Assembly: GCA_030550025.1 (NCBI GenBank)
Contig: JAUQQC010000003.1
Coordinates: forward strand, 225,464-289,463
Direction of reading: 5' to 3'
Length of the DNA stretch: 64,000 bases
Source: Acidobacteriota bacterium
GTDB lineage: Bacteria; Acidobacteriota; Blastocatellia; HR10
Made by a program: the position numbers and the translations under genes. Shown here one piece after another: positions 1 to 12,069 of this stretch; the stretch's first letter is position 1, and every line of letters begins with the position of its first letter. The notes beneath the pieces are model-generated. The model did no database searches. It saw only the letters and a list, made by a program, of their open reading frames with translations, and was not told the DNA's origin.

Positions 1-90
1 GTATTGATCCTGACCTCTCTGCTCGCTCTAGCGAATTGGTTCTGGCGCACTCAGCGCGAGCGGCGGCAGGCACGCGTTCTCTCCCCATAA
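1..90 (+). CDS. C-terminal end of a membrane protein (partial)
   Basis: An open frame runs from the first base to a TAA at 88-90. The 29 visible residues start with a hydrophobic stretch (VLILTSLLALANWFW), followed by a strongly basic tail (RTQRERRQARVLSP). This looks like a last transmembrane helix with a cytoplasmic tail. The gene converges on argS with a 3-base gap. Its function cannot be judged from this fragment. Confidence 0.6.
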   Translation, partial: VLILTSLLALANWFWRTQRERRQARVLSP

Positions 91-93
91 GGC

Positions 94-2055
94 TCACATG
101 CGCTCAGGGACCTCGATGCCCAAAAGATCCAGCGCGCGCACCAAGCGCTCGCACACGGCCTCGGTGATGGCGAGATAGACCTCGCGCTTGAGCGGATCGC
201 CCTCGCTCAGGATGTGATAACCATGATAGAAGTTATTAAAGCGCTGAGCGAGCTGGAAAGCATATTTCGCGAGGATCGCCGGTTCATATCCCTCGCATGC
301 CTGACGGACGAACTCCTCAAACCGCGCGGCGAAGTAAAGCAACGTCCATAGGTCATCGCGCGCGTTCAAGAGACGATTGATCTCGGCCACGTGCTCCGGC
401 CCCAATGGACGTCGCTCTATTTCCGCTTCCTGAAGCTTCCGAAAGATGCTGCGCGCGCGCACGACAGCATATTGGATGTAGGGGCCGGTCTCCCCTTCAA
501 AGGAGAGCGCTTCAGCGAAATCGAAAGCGATGGCCGTCGTCCGCGTGTACTTGAGCAGGAAATAGCGCAACGCGCCGACGGCGATCTGATGAGCCAGGTG
601 CCGCGCTTCGGCGTCGGAGAGTTCGGGATGCCGAGCGCGCACTTCCAAAAGCGCTTTCTCCTCGAGCTTCGCGATGAGATCATCGGCCTTCACCCCAAGA
701 CCGCGCCGCCCCGACATGCTGATCTGCTGTCGTTCCAATTCTTCCGGCGACAGCTCGATCCCAAGCTCCAAACACGCCCGAGGGGTCAGGGTCACCTTCT
801 CGTAGGCGATATGCGCGCTTCGTTCGACGCGTGGATCAGGAACTAAGGCGCGAACGGCCTCCTTCACGAACTTCTGCAAGTACGTCTGCTCCGACCCGAT
901 CACGCTCAGATAGGCCGATCCGTGTCCGAATTCCGGATGCGCTTCCTCCGTAGGCTCGGTCGTCGTGATCCACGTCGTGTGCCCATTCGAATATCGGCGA
1001 AAAGGCCGATAGCTGAAGTCCACATCCAATCGTCCGAGCTTCCAGAGATGATACGCGATATCCTTCGCCGTGTAGACGACCGTCCCGTCGGAGCGAACGA
1101 GCACCTTTCCGTCTTCCTCCGGCGCACTATTCTCGCCTTCCGAGGGCAAGCGCATCACCCAACACCCCCGATTCTTCCCCTCAGTCTCGTAGGTGACCAA
1201 TCCGGCAGACTTGAGCAGTTCGAAGGCCCGATCCCAAAATTTCAGATGAAGGATCTCGCTCTCGCGGGGAAGCACATCGTAGTAGATGCCGAGGCGCTCG
1301 ACCGTATCCAACTGGGCGTTGAGCACACGCATGGAAACATACTCGGCCAGCTCAGCCGTCGGATTGCCGCCCTCTTCGATCTCACTGAGCGTTTGGCGCC
1401 GAAGCGCCAAAGCCGTCGGGTCTTCGTCGTACCATGCCGTCACCCGCGCGTACAAATCCCAGCAATAGTGATCGAATTTTCCCGGGATCGCTTCGATCTC
1501 CGCTCGGCCTTTCTTCTCCAAATACTTGAAGCCGACAATGACATCAGCCACCTGAACGCCAGTGTTGTCAATGTAGTTGTGGACCTCAACGCGCGCTCCA
1601 CTGTGGCGCAACAATCGAACCAAGGCATCACCGAGAACTGCATTCCGCAGATGTCCGATATGCGCCGCCTTATTGGGATTGATGCTCGTGTGCTCGACGA
1701 TGATCTTCTCCCCGGACGGCTCCGGGGGAGGCTCCGGCTGCCGAAGTCCCAATAGCAGGCGTGCCCGGTCGAGGAAGACGTTGATATACCCCGCCCCGGC
1801 GACCTCGACACGAGCGATCTCCTCCGTCGGCGGCAGAGAAGCAGCAATCGCCTCAGCCAACGCTCGTGGATTCGGCCTCGGTCCAGTACGTTCCCTAAGC
1901 TTCCGCGCGAGTTGAAATGCAACGGGAAAGGCCAAATCCCCGTACTCAACCTGCGGCGGGACTTCGATGGGGATCTCTCCCAACGCGAGATCGAACCGCT
2001 CTCGAATCCACTCCCGGAGATGTGCCGCCAAACGCTTCCGCAATGATTCCAACAT
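94..2055 (-). CDS. argS: Arginyl-tRNA synthetase
   Basis: Class I aminoacyl-tRNA synthetase that charges tRNA-Arg in the cytoplasm. The N-terminal Add1-like domain is followed by the HIGH signature (AHIGHLRN, about residues 131-138). The KMSKS equivalent is degenerate (QISMSGRRG), as is common in ArgS. A DALR-type helical anticodon-binding domain ends at LLGIEVPERM. At 653 residues it is longer than the usual 550-600, with extra sequence in the catalytic half. I chose ATG at 2055 over the GTG two codons upstream; neither has a strong ribosome site. It is transcribed divergently from the hfq-like gene. Confidence 0.96.
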   Translation of the reverse strand: MLESLRKRLAAHLREWIRERFDLALGEIPIEVPPQVEYGDLAFPVAFQLARKLRERTGPRPNPRALAEAIAASLPPTEEIARVEVAGAGYINVFLDRARLLLGLRQPEPPPEPSGEKIIVEHTSINPNKAAHIGHLRNAVLGDALVRLLRHSGARVEVHNYIDNTGVQVADVIVGFKYLEKKGRAEIEAIPGKFDHYCWDLYARVTAWYDEDPTALALRRQTLSEIEEGGNPTAELAEYVSMRVLNAQLDTVERLGIYYDVLPRESEILHLKFWDRAFELLKSAGLVTYETEGKNRGCWVMRLPSEGENSAPEEDGKVLVRSDGTVVYTAKDIAYHLWKLGRLDVDFSYRPFRRYSNGHTTWITTTEPTEEAHPEFGHGSAYLSVIGSEQTYLQKFVKEAVRALVPDPRVERSAHIAYEKVTLTPRACLELGIELSPEELERQQISMSGRRGLGVKADDLIAKLEEKALLEVRARHPELSDAEARHLAHQIAVGALRYFLLKYTRTTAIAFDFAEALSFEGETGPYIQYAVVRARSIFRKLQEAEIERRPLGPEHVAEINRLLNARDDLWTLLYFAARFEEFVRQACEGYEPAILAKYAFQLAQRFNNFYHGYHILSEGDPLKREVYLAITEAVCERLVRALDLLGIEVPERM

Positions 2056-2085
2056 ACGCACTCACTCGCTCACATTACAGTTCAA

Positions 2086-2115
2086 TCTATAGCACCCTCG
2101 CTCCGATGACGTCAA
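2086..2115 (-). promoter_or_regulatory. Probable sigma70 promoter of argS
   Basis: On the minus strand there is TTGACG, an 18-base spacer, then TATAGA. The -35 lies at 2110-2115 and the -10 at 2086-2091. Transcription would begin near 2079, about 24 bases before the argS ATG. Confidence 0.55.
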
Positions 2116-2176
2116 CCGCTTGACTCACCCCCGTCCCTCAACCATCATGCTGAACGTTCGCCTCTCCATCTGCATC

Positions 2177-2205
2177 TTGCCAAACGGCGCGTTTTCTTGT
2201 AATAT
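2177..2205 (+). promoter_or_regulatory. Probable sigma70 promoter of the hfq-like gene
   Basis: TTGCCA (2177-2182), a 17-base spacer, then TAATAT (2200-2205). The predicted start near 2212 gives a leader of about 54 bases to the GTG start codon. It sits in the 210-base divergent region shared with argS. Confidence 0.6.
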
Positions 2206-2265
2206 TCGCCTAGCTTGCTCTCCCCAATGGGAACAAGATGAAGAAACCATTTGGAGGGTACGTTT

Positions 2266-2619
2266 GTGACTAAGAAGACAGTGCGAGCGACATATACGGA
2301 TGTCAGCGGCCGGGGCCTCTATGATCCCAATAACTTAACGCGCACGCAGGTCGTGCAGCCGCAGCCGAAGAAGCGCGTGCCGCCCGAACAGACGCATGCG
2401 GAGAACTACTACTACCGGAAGCAGATGGAGGCCAAGACCCCGATGGTCGTCGTGCTCACTGACGGGGAGGTCGTTCGGGGAACGATCGAATGGTACGATA
2501 AGAACTGCATCAAATTGCATCGCAACGGAGAGCCCAATTTGCTCATTTTCAAACATGCGATCAAGTACCTGTACAAGGATTTGCCTCCTGCCGAAGCGGA
2601 GGCGTCTTCGGAGGAATGA
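2266..2619 (+). CDS. hfq: Hfq-like RNA chaperone with N-terminal extension
   Basis: Small RNA-binding protein of the Sm/Hfq fold (117 aa), expected to act as a ring-shaped chaperone for small RNAs. The Sm1 region (TPMVVVLTDGEVVRGTIEW) and the Sm2 signature (IFKHAIKYL, matching the classic YKHA) lie at about residues 58-102. They are preceded by an extension of roughly 50 residues rich in Thr, Gln, Pro and Tyr and followed by an acidic tail. The GTG at 2266 is the start because GGAGG at 2253-2257 sits 8 bases before it; the upstream TTG at 2251 overlaps that site. Canonical Hfq lacks such an N-extension, so distal-face RNA binding may differ. Confidence 0.85.
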   Translation: MTKKTVRATYTDVSGRGLYDPNNLTRTQVVQPQPKKRVPPEQTHAENYYYRKQMEAKTPMVVVLTDGEVVRGTIEWYDKNCIKLHRNGEPNLLIFKHAIKYLYKDLPPAEAEASSEE

Positions 2620-2625
2620 AGACCG

Positions 2626-2645
2626 AGCCCCATGACCTGGGGGCT
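2626..2645 (+). terminator. Possible weak terminator hairpin after the hfq-like gene
   Basis: An AGCCCC/GGGGCT-type inverted repeat begins 7 bases after the stop codon. It is followed by only three T residues, so Rho-independent termination is uncertain. It lies between two convergent genes. Confidence 0.3.
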
Positions 2646-2703
2646 TTAGGAGCGAAGGGCTCACCCCCGGTAGGGAGACCGTGAGGAAGACGCCGATGGC
2701 GTT

Positions 2704-3468
2704 TTACTCGATGACCTCGATCCCGACGAGTCTTTGGAATTCCAGATTCGCGTAGAGGGGAAGGAAATCGGGGTCCCGGCGCGCATGGAGCCGATAGGTC
2801 TCCCGCATGGCGATCGCCTGGCGCAGGGCCGCGAGAGCTTTCTCAACCTGCCCGCCTCGGGCATAAGCGGCGGCCAACGCATACACCGCATGATCGGCAC
2901 GGGGATCGAGTCTGAGCGCCTTCTCAAAATAGGCGATGGCTGGAGCGATCTGCCCGCGATTGAGTTCAACGATCCCTTGGTCATAGAGCGCTTCGGCCGT
3001 GCGTGGTACCGGGCGAGGGGCCCTCAGCTTCTGTTCACAAATCGCCAGATAGGCGCGGGCCCGCGCCAACACCTCCGCCTCCGTCGGGAAACGTTCGATC
3101 AGAGATTGGAACGCCTCACGCGCTCTTTCAAACTCCTGACGATTGAAGAGCTTAACAGCTTGCTCGAAGGCCCTCACGGCCGGAGAGGCAAGCACTCGCT
3201 CCCCGCCCGTTGGCAGAGTTCGCCCTACAGCCTTCCTCGAAGAGGTCCCTTGGGAGGCCCGGCGGCGCGCTGCTGACGACTCCTTTCGAGTCTTAGCTTG
3301 GCCTTTAGAAGCCGCCGCTTTTCCCCGATCACTGACCTTTCTCCGGGAAACCGCCGGAGCCGAAGCGGGAGTTTGCCTAGATATGGGCTTTGACTTTTTC
3401 GCTCTCCGAATCGCCTTGGCCACCGAATCCCGCTCCCTCCGCCTTGACCCACTAAGTCTAGATCGCAT
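2704..3468 (-). CDS. TPR-repeat protein with basic N-terminus
   Basis: A 254-aa protein. The first 85 residues are a low-complexity Arg/Lys/Ser/Ala-rich tail ([20 protein letters not shown]). The rest is tetratricopeptide-type helical repeats (AVKLFNRQEFERAREAFQSL, YDQGIVELNRGQIAPAIAYF, AVYALAAAYARGGQVEKALA). No signal peptide is seen. TPRs mediate protein-protein contacts; the basic tail suggests contact with nucleic acid or membrane phospholipid, which is inference. The start is uncertain: the ATG has no clear ribosome site, and a GTG at codon 16 is possible. An 8-base T run lies just upstream on the coding strand. Confidence 0.8.
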   Translation of the reverse strand: MRSRLSGSRRRERDSVAKAIRRAKKSKPISRQTPASAPAVSRRKVSDRGKAAASKGQAKTRKESSAARRRASQGTSSRKAVGRTLPTGGERVLASPAVRAFEQAVKLFNRQEFERAREAFQSLIERFPTEAEVLARARAYLAICEQKLRAPRPVPRTAEALYDQGIVELNRGQIAPAIAYFEKALRLDPRADHAVYALAAAYARGGQVEKALAALRQAIAMRETYRLHARRDPDFLPLYANLEFQRLVGIEVIE

Positions 3469-3555
3469 TTGAAGTTACCAAAAAAAACCCTCTCCGTCAA
3501 GGCGAAGTGAACCCAACGACGTAGATTTCGTGTCCGAACGCGCCCCAAAGCCCCT

Positions 3556-3759
3556 TTACTGGATCTCCACTTTCTCGACACCTTTCTCCGACTCCGGCTT
3601 CAACCAGCTCTCGATGTCCTCGATCGCGGCGTCCAAAAGCGAGCGAACAGCTAGAAGCGCTTCCTTTTGTGCGTTCACCAAATGTTCCAGGGTTGGTCGG
3701 GGCACGCCCAGGGTTTGCAACGTTTCGCACACCTTGCGTCCGACGGTTCGGAAGATCAT
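3556..3759 (-). CDS. Small helical protein of unknown function (67 aa)
   Basis: The 67-residue protein starts MIFRTVGRKVCETLQTLGV and ends in an acidic tail (KPESEKGVEKVEIQ). The ATG at 3759 is preceded by AGGAG at ideal spacing, which supports a real gene and rules out a longer frame that would run through the tRNA. The central part (EHLVNAQKEALLAVRSLLDA) is an amphipathic helix, phasin-like in style but too short to assign. It lies directly downstream of tRNA-Leu on the same strand. Function unknown. Confidence 0.65.
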   Translation of the reverse strand: MIFRTVGRKVCETLQTLGVPRPTLEHLVNAQKEALLAVRSLLDAAIEDIESWLKPESEKGVEKVEIQ

Positions 3760-3801
3760 GCTCAAAGCTCCTGTATCTTTCGTCGAGGAGGAGGGAGGGC
3801 A

Positions 3802-3889
<88 letters not shown>

Positions 3890-3953
3890 TTCCTGCCGGC
3901 GTTTCGCACAAGGAACTTTATACCAACTCCGGCTTATTTTCAAGGGCCGATGT

Positions 3954-4268
3954 TCACTTTCCAGGGGCCGGTGGCGTCTGAGCCGGGCGCTCAACAGGCG
4001 GAGGCTCTTTCACTTCACGCACGACCGACGCCGGACCGAACACATTGGGGAAGCTGAAGATAAGTCCCAGTCCCATGAAAATAGCTGCCGTCACGATCGT
4101 GACCCATCCCAAGAAGTGCTGGGCCCCTCGCGGACCAAAGGCCGTTTGACTCCCACCACCCCCGAAAAGAGCCGCGGCATCAGCCTTCCCTGGCTGTAAC
4201 AAGACGGCGGCAATCAACAGCAAACAATCAAGAACATAAAGGGCGATCAGAACGTCTACCCACCACAC
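3954..4268 (-). CDS. secG: Preprotein translocase subunit SecG
   Basis: A 104-aa inner-membrane component of the SecYEG channel. Two hydrophobic helices (about residues 4-24 and 52-74) flank the conserved glycine-rich loop (ALFGGGGSQTAFGPRGA). The C-terminal tail is Pro-rich (EPPPVERPAQTPPAPGK). It begins 12 bases after the tpiA stop codon. The tpiA-secG linkage is widespread in bacteria and supports both calls. Confidence 0.95.
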   Translation of the reverse strand: MWWVDVLIALYVLDCLLLIAAVLLQPGKADAAALFGGGGSQTAFGPRGAQHFLGWVTIVTAAIFMGLGLIFSFPNVFGPASVVREVKEPPPVERPAQTPPAPGK

Positions 4269-4280
4269 GGCATCCTCTCC

Positions 4281-5036
4281 TCAAAAGTAGTGCACGATCT
4301 CCGAAAAGCTTCGGGGATCCAAACTCGCTCCCCCGACCAGAGCACCATCAATATCGGGCTCGGTCATGAGGGCGCGGATATTCTCGGGCCGAACGCTCCC
4401 TCCGTAGAGAATACGCAAGCCATCAGCCACCTTTTCTCCAACAAGGGCGGCTACGCGCTGCCGGATATAGGCGTGCATCGTCTGCGCCTGTTCAGGGGAG
4501 GCCGTGTGCCCTGTCCCAATCGCCCATACCGGCTCGTAGGCGATGAGGAGACGGGCGACCTCCTCGGGATGCAACCCACTCAATGCCGCTTCCACTTGTC
4601 GCTTCACGATGACTTCCGCCATCCCTGCCTCCCGTTCTTGAAGCGTCTCCCCCACGCACACGATGGGGTTCAAGCCCGCCTCAAGCGCCGCGCCGATCTT
4701 GCGCCGTACTAACTCGTCCGTCTCCCCGTAGAACTGGCGTCGTTCAGAATGCCCGATGATCACATATCGGCACCCGACGTCCCGGAGCATGAGGGCGCTG
4801 ATCTCGCCCGTTCGCGCGCCGAAGCCATTCATCTCGCAGACGTCTTGAGCCGCGAGCTGAATATTGCTCCCCTCAAGTCGCTGGGCGACGGCCCACAGCG
4901 CCGTGAACGGCGGAGCCACGACGATCTCACAATGGGTGACCGCAGCGACAAGAGGCTTCAGCTCCGCGACCGTCTGGACAGCTTCTGCGATGAGCTTGTA
5001 CATCTTCCAATTTCCGGCGATCACCGGCTTTCGCAT
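4281..5036 (-). CDS. tpiA: Triosephosphate isomerase
   Basis: Interconverts dihydroxyacetone phosphate and glyceraldehyde-3-phosphate. The 251-aa TIM barrel shows the catalytic Lys11 (AGNWKMYK), His96 (IIGHSERRQ) and Glu168 ([11 protein letters not shown]), plus the phosphate-binding LYGGSV and VGGASL loops. It is the third gene of a gap-pgk-tpiA-secG operon with gaps of 8, 23 and 12 bases. All family hallmarks are intact. Confidence 0.98.
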   Translation of the reverse strand: MRKPVIAGNWKMYKLIAEAVQTVAELKPLVAAVTHCEIVVAPPFTALWAVAQRLEGSNIQLAAQDVCEMNGFGARTGEISALMLRDVGCRYVIIGHSERRQFYGETDELVRRKIGAALEAGLNPIVCVGETLQEREAGMAEVIVKRQVEAALSGLHPEEVARLLIAYEPVWAIGTGHTASPEQAQTMHAYIRQRVAALVGEKVADGLRILYGGSVRPENIRALMTEPDIDGALVGGASLDPRSFSEIVHYF

Positions 5037-5059
5037 CTCTCCTCTCCGGACGCGCCCCG

Positions 5060-6247
5060 CTATGTCTTCTCGGTCAATGCCTTCACCCCCGGAAGCTCAA
5101 TTCCGGCCAAGAACTCCAACGTCGCGCCTCCACCCGTCGAAAGATGAGTGATCCGCTCAGCAACGCCCGCCTGACGGATCGCAGCCAAGGAATCGCCCCC
5201 ACCGACGATCGTCACCCCTGGACATTCGGCTAAAGCCCGCGCGATTGCGATCGTCCCTTGATCGAACGGCGGCTGCTCGAAGACGCCCAAGGGGCCGTTC
5301 CAAAAGACGGTTCGCGCTTCGGCGATCCGCGCGGCGAAGAGGCGCGCAGTTTCTGGCCCGATGTCCATCCCGATGGCTCTTTCGGGGAACTCCTCGGTTC
5401 GCACAACGCGCGTCTGCACCTCTTCTTCCATCCGCTCGAGCACCACGTGATCCACCGGCAGCAGGAAGGCGATCTGCCGCGCCTCGGCCTCCGCCATGAG
5501 CTTCCGCGCTAACTCCAACTGATCGCTCTCCACGCGCGAGGCGCCGACGTCTTCTCCCTTCGCACGCAAGAAGGTATAGGCCATAGCTCCGCCGATCAGC
5601 ACAGTATCGGCTCGCGCCAACAGGTTTTCGATGACCAAGATCTTGTCCGAGACCTTCGCCCCACCGAGGACGACGACGAAAGGATGTTCCGGTTGCGCGA
5701 GCAAGCGCCCGAGATACTCTAACTCCTTCTCCATGAGGAACCCCGCCGCCGCCACCGGCACAAAGCGCGTGATCCCTTCGATCGAAGCATGGGCTCGGTG
5801 GGCGGCCCCAAAGGCATCGTTCACATAAAGATCGGCGAGCTGAGCGAGCTGGCGCGCGAACTCCAGATCGTTCTTCTCTTCCTCCGGATGGAAGCGGAGA
5901 TTCTCCAGCAAGAGGGCCTGTCCATCCGATAGCTGATCTACGAGAGCCTTGACCTCCGCGCCTACGCAATCAGGGGCCAGCGGGATCTCCTGGTCGAGCA
6001 GCTCGGAGAGCTTCCGCGCGACCGGTTGTAGCGAATATTTCGGATCGCGCTTGCCCTTGGGACGCCCAAGATGGGAGGCCAAGATCACCCGCGCCCCCCG
6101 CCCCAAGGCATAGCGAACCGTGGGGAGCGTCGCTTCGATCCGCCAGGCTTCGACGACCTCCCCCCCTTCGATCGGGACATTGAAGTCCGCGCGGAGGAAG
6201 ACCCGCTTCCCCTGCAACTCCAGATCGCGGATCGAGAGCTTGGCCAT
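5060..6247 (-). CDS. pgk: Phosphoglycerate kinase
   Basis: Transfers phosphate from 1,3-bisphosphoglycerate to ADP. Visible motifs are [24 protein letters not shown] and GGGDSLAA; the 395-aa length is normal. I start at ATG 6247 (MAKLSIRD), which matches family starts and has AGAGGGGG upstream. A GTG at 6259 overlapping the gap stop codon is the alternative. Translation is probably coupled to gap. Confidence 0.97.
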   Translation of the reverse strand: MAKLSIRDLELQGKRVFLRADFNVPIEGGEVVEAWRIEATLPTVRYALGRGARVILASHLGRPKGKRDPKYSLQPVARKLSELLDQEIPLAPDCVGAEVKALVDQLSDGQALLLENLRFHPEEEKNDLEFARQLAQLADLYVNDAFGAAHRAHASIEGITRFVPVAAAGFLMEKELEYLGRLLAQPEHPFVVVLGGAKVSDKILVIENLLARADTVLIGGAMAYTFLRAKGEDVGASRVESDQLELARKLMAEAEARQIAFLLPVDHVVLERMEEEVQTRVVRTEEFPERAIGMDIGPETARLFAARIAEARTVFWNGPLGVFEQPPFDQGTIAIARALAECPGVTIVGGGDSLAAIRQAGVAERITHLSTGGGATLEFLAGIELPGVKALTEKT

Positions 6248-6255
6248 ACCCCTTA

Positions 6256-9078
<2,823 letters not shown>

Positions 9079-9086
9079 GGAAGACT

Positions 9087-10970
9087 ATGAGGGCGAAGAT
9101 CACCGATCTGCGAGAACTGGCGCAACGCTTACGACGCAACAGTGTGCGCATGACGACCGAGGCGGGATCTGGGCATCCCACGTCCTGTCTCTCGGCCGCT
9201 GATCTCGTGGCCGCCGTTTTCTTCCATGCTCTTCGCTATGACGTCCGCCATATTCCCAACCCGACGAACGATCGGTTCATTCTCTCGAAAGGTCATGCAG
9301 CACCGCTGCTCTACGCCGCCTGGGCCGAAGCCGGAGCCTTTCCGGCCGAGAAGCTCATGACTTTGCGACGTGTGGAGAGCGAATTGGAAGGCCATCCGAC
9401 GCCCCGCTTCCCATGGGCGGAGGTCGCGACGGGATCGCTCGGACAAGGTCTTTCGATCGGCGTAGGCATGGCCCTGGCGGGAAAGTACCTGGATCGGCTT
9501 GACTATCGCATTTACGTTCTGCTCGGCGATGGGGAGACAGCGGAAGGGGCCGTTTGGGAAGCCATCGCACTGGCGGCTTATTACCGTTTGAATAACCTCA
9601 TCGCCTTGGTAGATGTGAACCGCCTCGGTCAAAGTCAAGCGACCATGTACGGCCACGATCTGGAGGCGTATGAGCGACGCTTTCGCGCCTTCGGATGGCA
9701 TGCGCTCGTCGTGGACGGGCATGATCTGGAGGCGATCACCCGCGCGCTGGACGAAGCGCGCCAGAGCGAAGAACGGCCTGTGGCCATCATCGCCAAGACG
9801 GTGAAAGGGAAGGGCGTCTCCTTCCTCGAAGACAAAGAGGGATGGCATGGGAAACCGCTCAAGCGAGGCGAGGAGACCGAACGCGCTTTACGGGACCTCG
9901 GCGCCCCGGAGCAATGGCCGATTCAGCAGATCGAACCCCCGGCTGGGTTTGAGTTGCGACCTCCCCGGCCTCTCCCCGATGGAGTTCGTGCCGCGGAGAC
10001 AGCCGGCTCAATCGAATCGTGGCCGCTGCCCGCGTACAGCATCGGCGATCAGGTGGCCACGCGCGAAGCCTACGGGACGGGGCTCGTGCGCGCCGGTCGT
10101 ATGAATCCGCGGATCGTCGCTCTCGATGGAGACACGAAGAATTCCACGTTCTCGGAGAAGTTCCAACAGGCGTATCCCCATCGCTTCTTCGAGAAGTTCA
10201 TCGCCGAGCAGAATATGGTAGGCGCGGCGATTGGACTCGCGGCACGCGGCTACATCCCTTTCGCTTCCACGTTCGCCTGCTTCCTCACCCGCGCGTTCGA
10301 TCAAATCCGAATGGCCGGCATCTCGCGCGCGAACATCAAACTCTGCGGCTCACACGCTGGCGTCTCCATCGGCGAGGATGGGCCCTCGCAGATGGGACTT
10401 GAAGACTTGGCCATGATGCGTGCGATCCCGGGATCAGTCGTCCTCTATCCTTCGGACGCCGTCTCGACCGAGAGAGCCGTAGAGCTGGCTGCTGCGCATC
10501 AAGGTATCGTCTACATCCGCACGACGCGACCGAAGACGCCCGTCCTGTACCCGAATGATGAACCATTCGCCATCGGTCGGTGTAAGATTCTGCGGCGAGA
10601 TGCACGAGATCGACTCACGATCGTGGCCGCCGGCATCACCCTTCATGAAGCGCTGCGGGCATATGAGGAGTTGAAGAACCAAGGGGTTCTCGTCCGCGTG
10701 ATTGACCTCTTCTCGGTTAAGCCTTTGGACCGCGAGACCCTATGTCGGGCGGCCCGCGAGGCCGGGGGGACCATCCTCACAGTGGAGGATCATTACCCGG
10801 AGGGAGGACTGGGCGATGCCGTCGCGGCCATCGCCGCTGAGGAAGGTCTTCGGGTCGTGAAACTGGCTGTGAACGATCTGCCACGCTCGGGCAAGCCGGA
10901 GGAACTGCTGGATCGCTATGGCATCAGCGCCCGCCGCATCGTGCAACGCGCGCGCGAGTTGATCGGATGA
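9087..10970 (+). CDS. tkt: Transketolase, single-chain type close to animal TKT
   Basis: Thiamine-diphosphate enzyme of the pentose phosphate pathway moving two-carbon units between sugar phosphates. The 627-aa chain has the N-terminal TPP domain (GSGHPTSCLSAAD, GDGETAEGAVWEA), the pyrimidine domain (FIAEQNMVGAAIGLAARG, GVSIGEDGPSQMGLEDLAMM) and a C-terminal domain (TVEDHYPEGGLGDAV). Length and motif wording resemble animal transketolase more than the 660-670-aa E. coli form; this is recognition, not an alignment. ATG 9087 follows AGGTGAGGA. The frame stays open upstream into DUF885, but that part is a shadow. Confidence 0.93.
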   Translation: MRAKITDLRELAQRLRRNSVRMTTEAGSGHPTSCLSAADLVAAVFFHALRYDVRHIPNPTNDRFILSKGHAAPLLYAAWAEAGAFPAEKLMTLRRVESELEGHPTPRFPWAEVATGSLGQGLSIGVGMALAGKYLDRLDYRIYVLLGDGETAEGAVWEAIALAAYYRLNNLIALVDVNRLGQSQATMYGHDLEAYERRFRAFGWHALVVDGHDLEAITRALDEARQSEERPVAIIAKTVKGKGVSFLEDKEGWHGKPLKRGEETERALRDLGAPEQWPIQQIEPPAGFELRPPRPLPDGVRAAETAGSIESWPLPAYSIGDQVATREAYGTGLVRAGRMNPRIVALDGDTKNSTFSEKFQQAYPHRFFEKFIAEQNMVGAAIGLAARGYIPFASTFACFLTRAFDQIRMAGISRANIKLCGSHAGVSIGEDGPSQMGLEDLAMMRAIPGSVVLYPSDAVSTERAVELAAAHQGIVYIRTTRPKTPVLYPNDEPFAIGRCKILRRDARDRLTIVAAGITLHEALRAYEELKNQGVLVRVIDLFSVKPLDRETLCRAAREAGGTILTVEDHYPEGGLGDAVAAIAAEEGLRVVKLAVNDLPRSGKPEELLDRYGISARRIVQRARELIG

Positions 10971-11131
10971 ACGAGAGTTCACGGCAAGGCGCAGAGAAGA
11001 AGTCGTACGCCCTCGCAACGCCTTCTTCGGCATAAAGAGTGAACCGACTCCGAAAGATGCCACGTGAGCCGAATCCTCCTTCGCGACGGTGGAGAACGCC
11101 CAGTTTCCTCACCACGAGGCGAACGCGCGAT

Positions 11132-11160
11132 TTGAAAAAGTCATTCGGCGAGAATATACT
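11132..11160 (+). promoter_or_regulatory. Strong sigma70 promoter of the HTH regulator
   Basis: TTGAAA (11132-11137), exactly 17 bases, TATACT (11155-11160). Transcription would begin near 11167, leaving a 13-base leader that holds the GGGGAGGAGG ribosome site. The AT-rich island stands out from its surroundings. Confidence 0.75.
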
Positions 11161-11179
11161 AAAAGTTGGGGAGGAGGCC

Positions 11180-11419
11180 GTGAAGCGAGATCTCGCCAAG
11201 GAGTTCGGTCATGCCTTGCGCCAATTGCGTCAGGCGCGCCGACTCACACAAGAGGCTTTGAGTGAGCGGGCGGAGATCTCCGTCGAATACCTCAGTCGGA
11301 TCGAGCGCGGACTCCACAAGTCACCGCCGTCATGGAGTATCTTGGAAAGACTTGGACATGCGCTTGGAGTGGTTGTCCAAAAGCGTGGCATGAGCTGGAC
11401 GATTAAACTCGCAGCCTGA
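11180..11419 (+). CDS. XRE-family helix-turn-helix regulator (79 aa)
   Basis: Small DNA-binding protein: essentially one Cro/C1-type HTH domain (RQARRLTQEALSERAEISVE, then YLSRIERGLHKSPPSWSILE). The start is GTG 11180, because the promoter -10 ends at 11160 and a purine-rich GGGGAGGAGG lies just before the GTG; longer in-frame starts would overlap the promoter. It has no ligand-binding domain. It stands alone, convergent to a response regulator gene. Target unknown. Confidence 0.8.
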   Translation: MKRDLAKEFGHALRQLRQARRLTQEALSERAEISVEYLSRIERGLHKSPPSWSILERLGHALGVVVQKRGMSWTIKLAA

Positions 11420-11543
11420 TGCGACAAGGCGCAAGCGAAAGAGGAATCCCGCGAAGCGGAGACGCTGTTTTTTTCGGCCTCTCGCATTCCCCTAGCAAAC
11501 GGGCTCTCCTCAAAGATGCACGAATTCTCGACGTTTGGCTCGA

Positions 11544-11963
11544 CTACGGGAGCAAGGTATTCGAAAAGGTGCCTCCCGGTTGAAACGGGATGCTCACCGA
11601 TCGTCCCGATCGGCGATCGAGCACGCGATGAACCTCCGTGAGGAACTCCGTCGGATCGCTCGATTTGAGGACGTAGCTCTCGGCTAACCACGTGGTATAG
11701 TCGTCCTGAAAAGACGCATAGGCCGTGAGGATGATGACGGGGACGCGCGCCGGATGACTCGCGATCTGCTGAAGCAGCTCAAGCCCGCTCTGAGACCCCA
11801 ATCGAATATCGAGGACGACGAGATCGGGCGGTTCGACCTCCAAAAATCGCAAAGCTTCGGCCCCAGAGGGGGCTTCAACGACATCATGTCCCTCATCGGC
11901 CAAGACAGCGGAATAAAAAAGGCGGATGTTGGGCTCATCATCTACAAGCAAAATTCTCGCCAT
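11544..11963 (-). CDS. Single-domain response regulator (receiver only)
   Basis: A 139-aa CheY/Spo0F-like receiver. The acidic pocket is Asp8/Asp9 (LLVDDEPNIR), the phospho-acceptor Asp52 (VVLDIRLG), with Thr80 (ILTAYA) and Lys100 (YVLKSSD). A short Ser/Pro tail replaces an output domain. ATG 11963 follows AAGGAGGA. It lies 106 bases downstream of a 68-aa helical protein on the same strand. No histidine kinase is nearby, so the partner is encoded elsewhere. Confidence 0.92.
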   Translation of the reverse strand: MARILLVDDEPNIRLFYSAVLADEGHDVVEAPSGAEALRFLEVEPPDLVVLDIRLGSQSGLELLQQIASHPARVPVIILTAYASFQDDYTTWLAESYVLKSSDPTEFLTEVHRVLDRRSGRSVSIPFQPGGTFSNTLLP

Positions 11964-12069
11964 GGCGACGTCCTCCTTATACATCACCGGCGTTGACGCC
12001 GCCTCATCCAGGAGCGCCATGCCGTATACTGCCTCAGATGAGCCCGCTTCGAAAGAGCGACCACACCGA

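Noticed and set aside
11449-11474. Rho-independent terminator after the HTH gene
   Set aside because: A CCGC-GAA-GCGG hairpin and a 7-T run exist but are separated by 8 bases, so the arrangement is not canonical.
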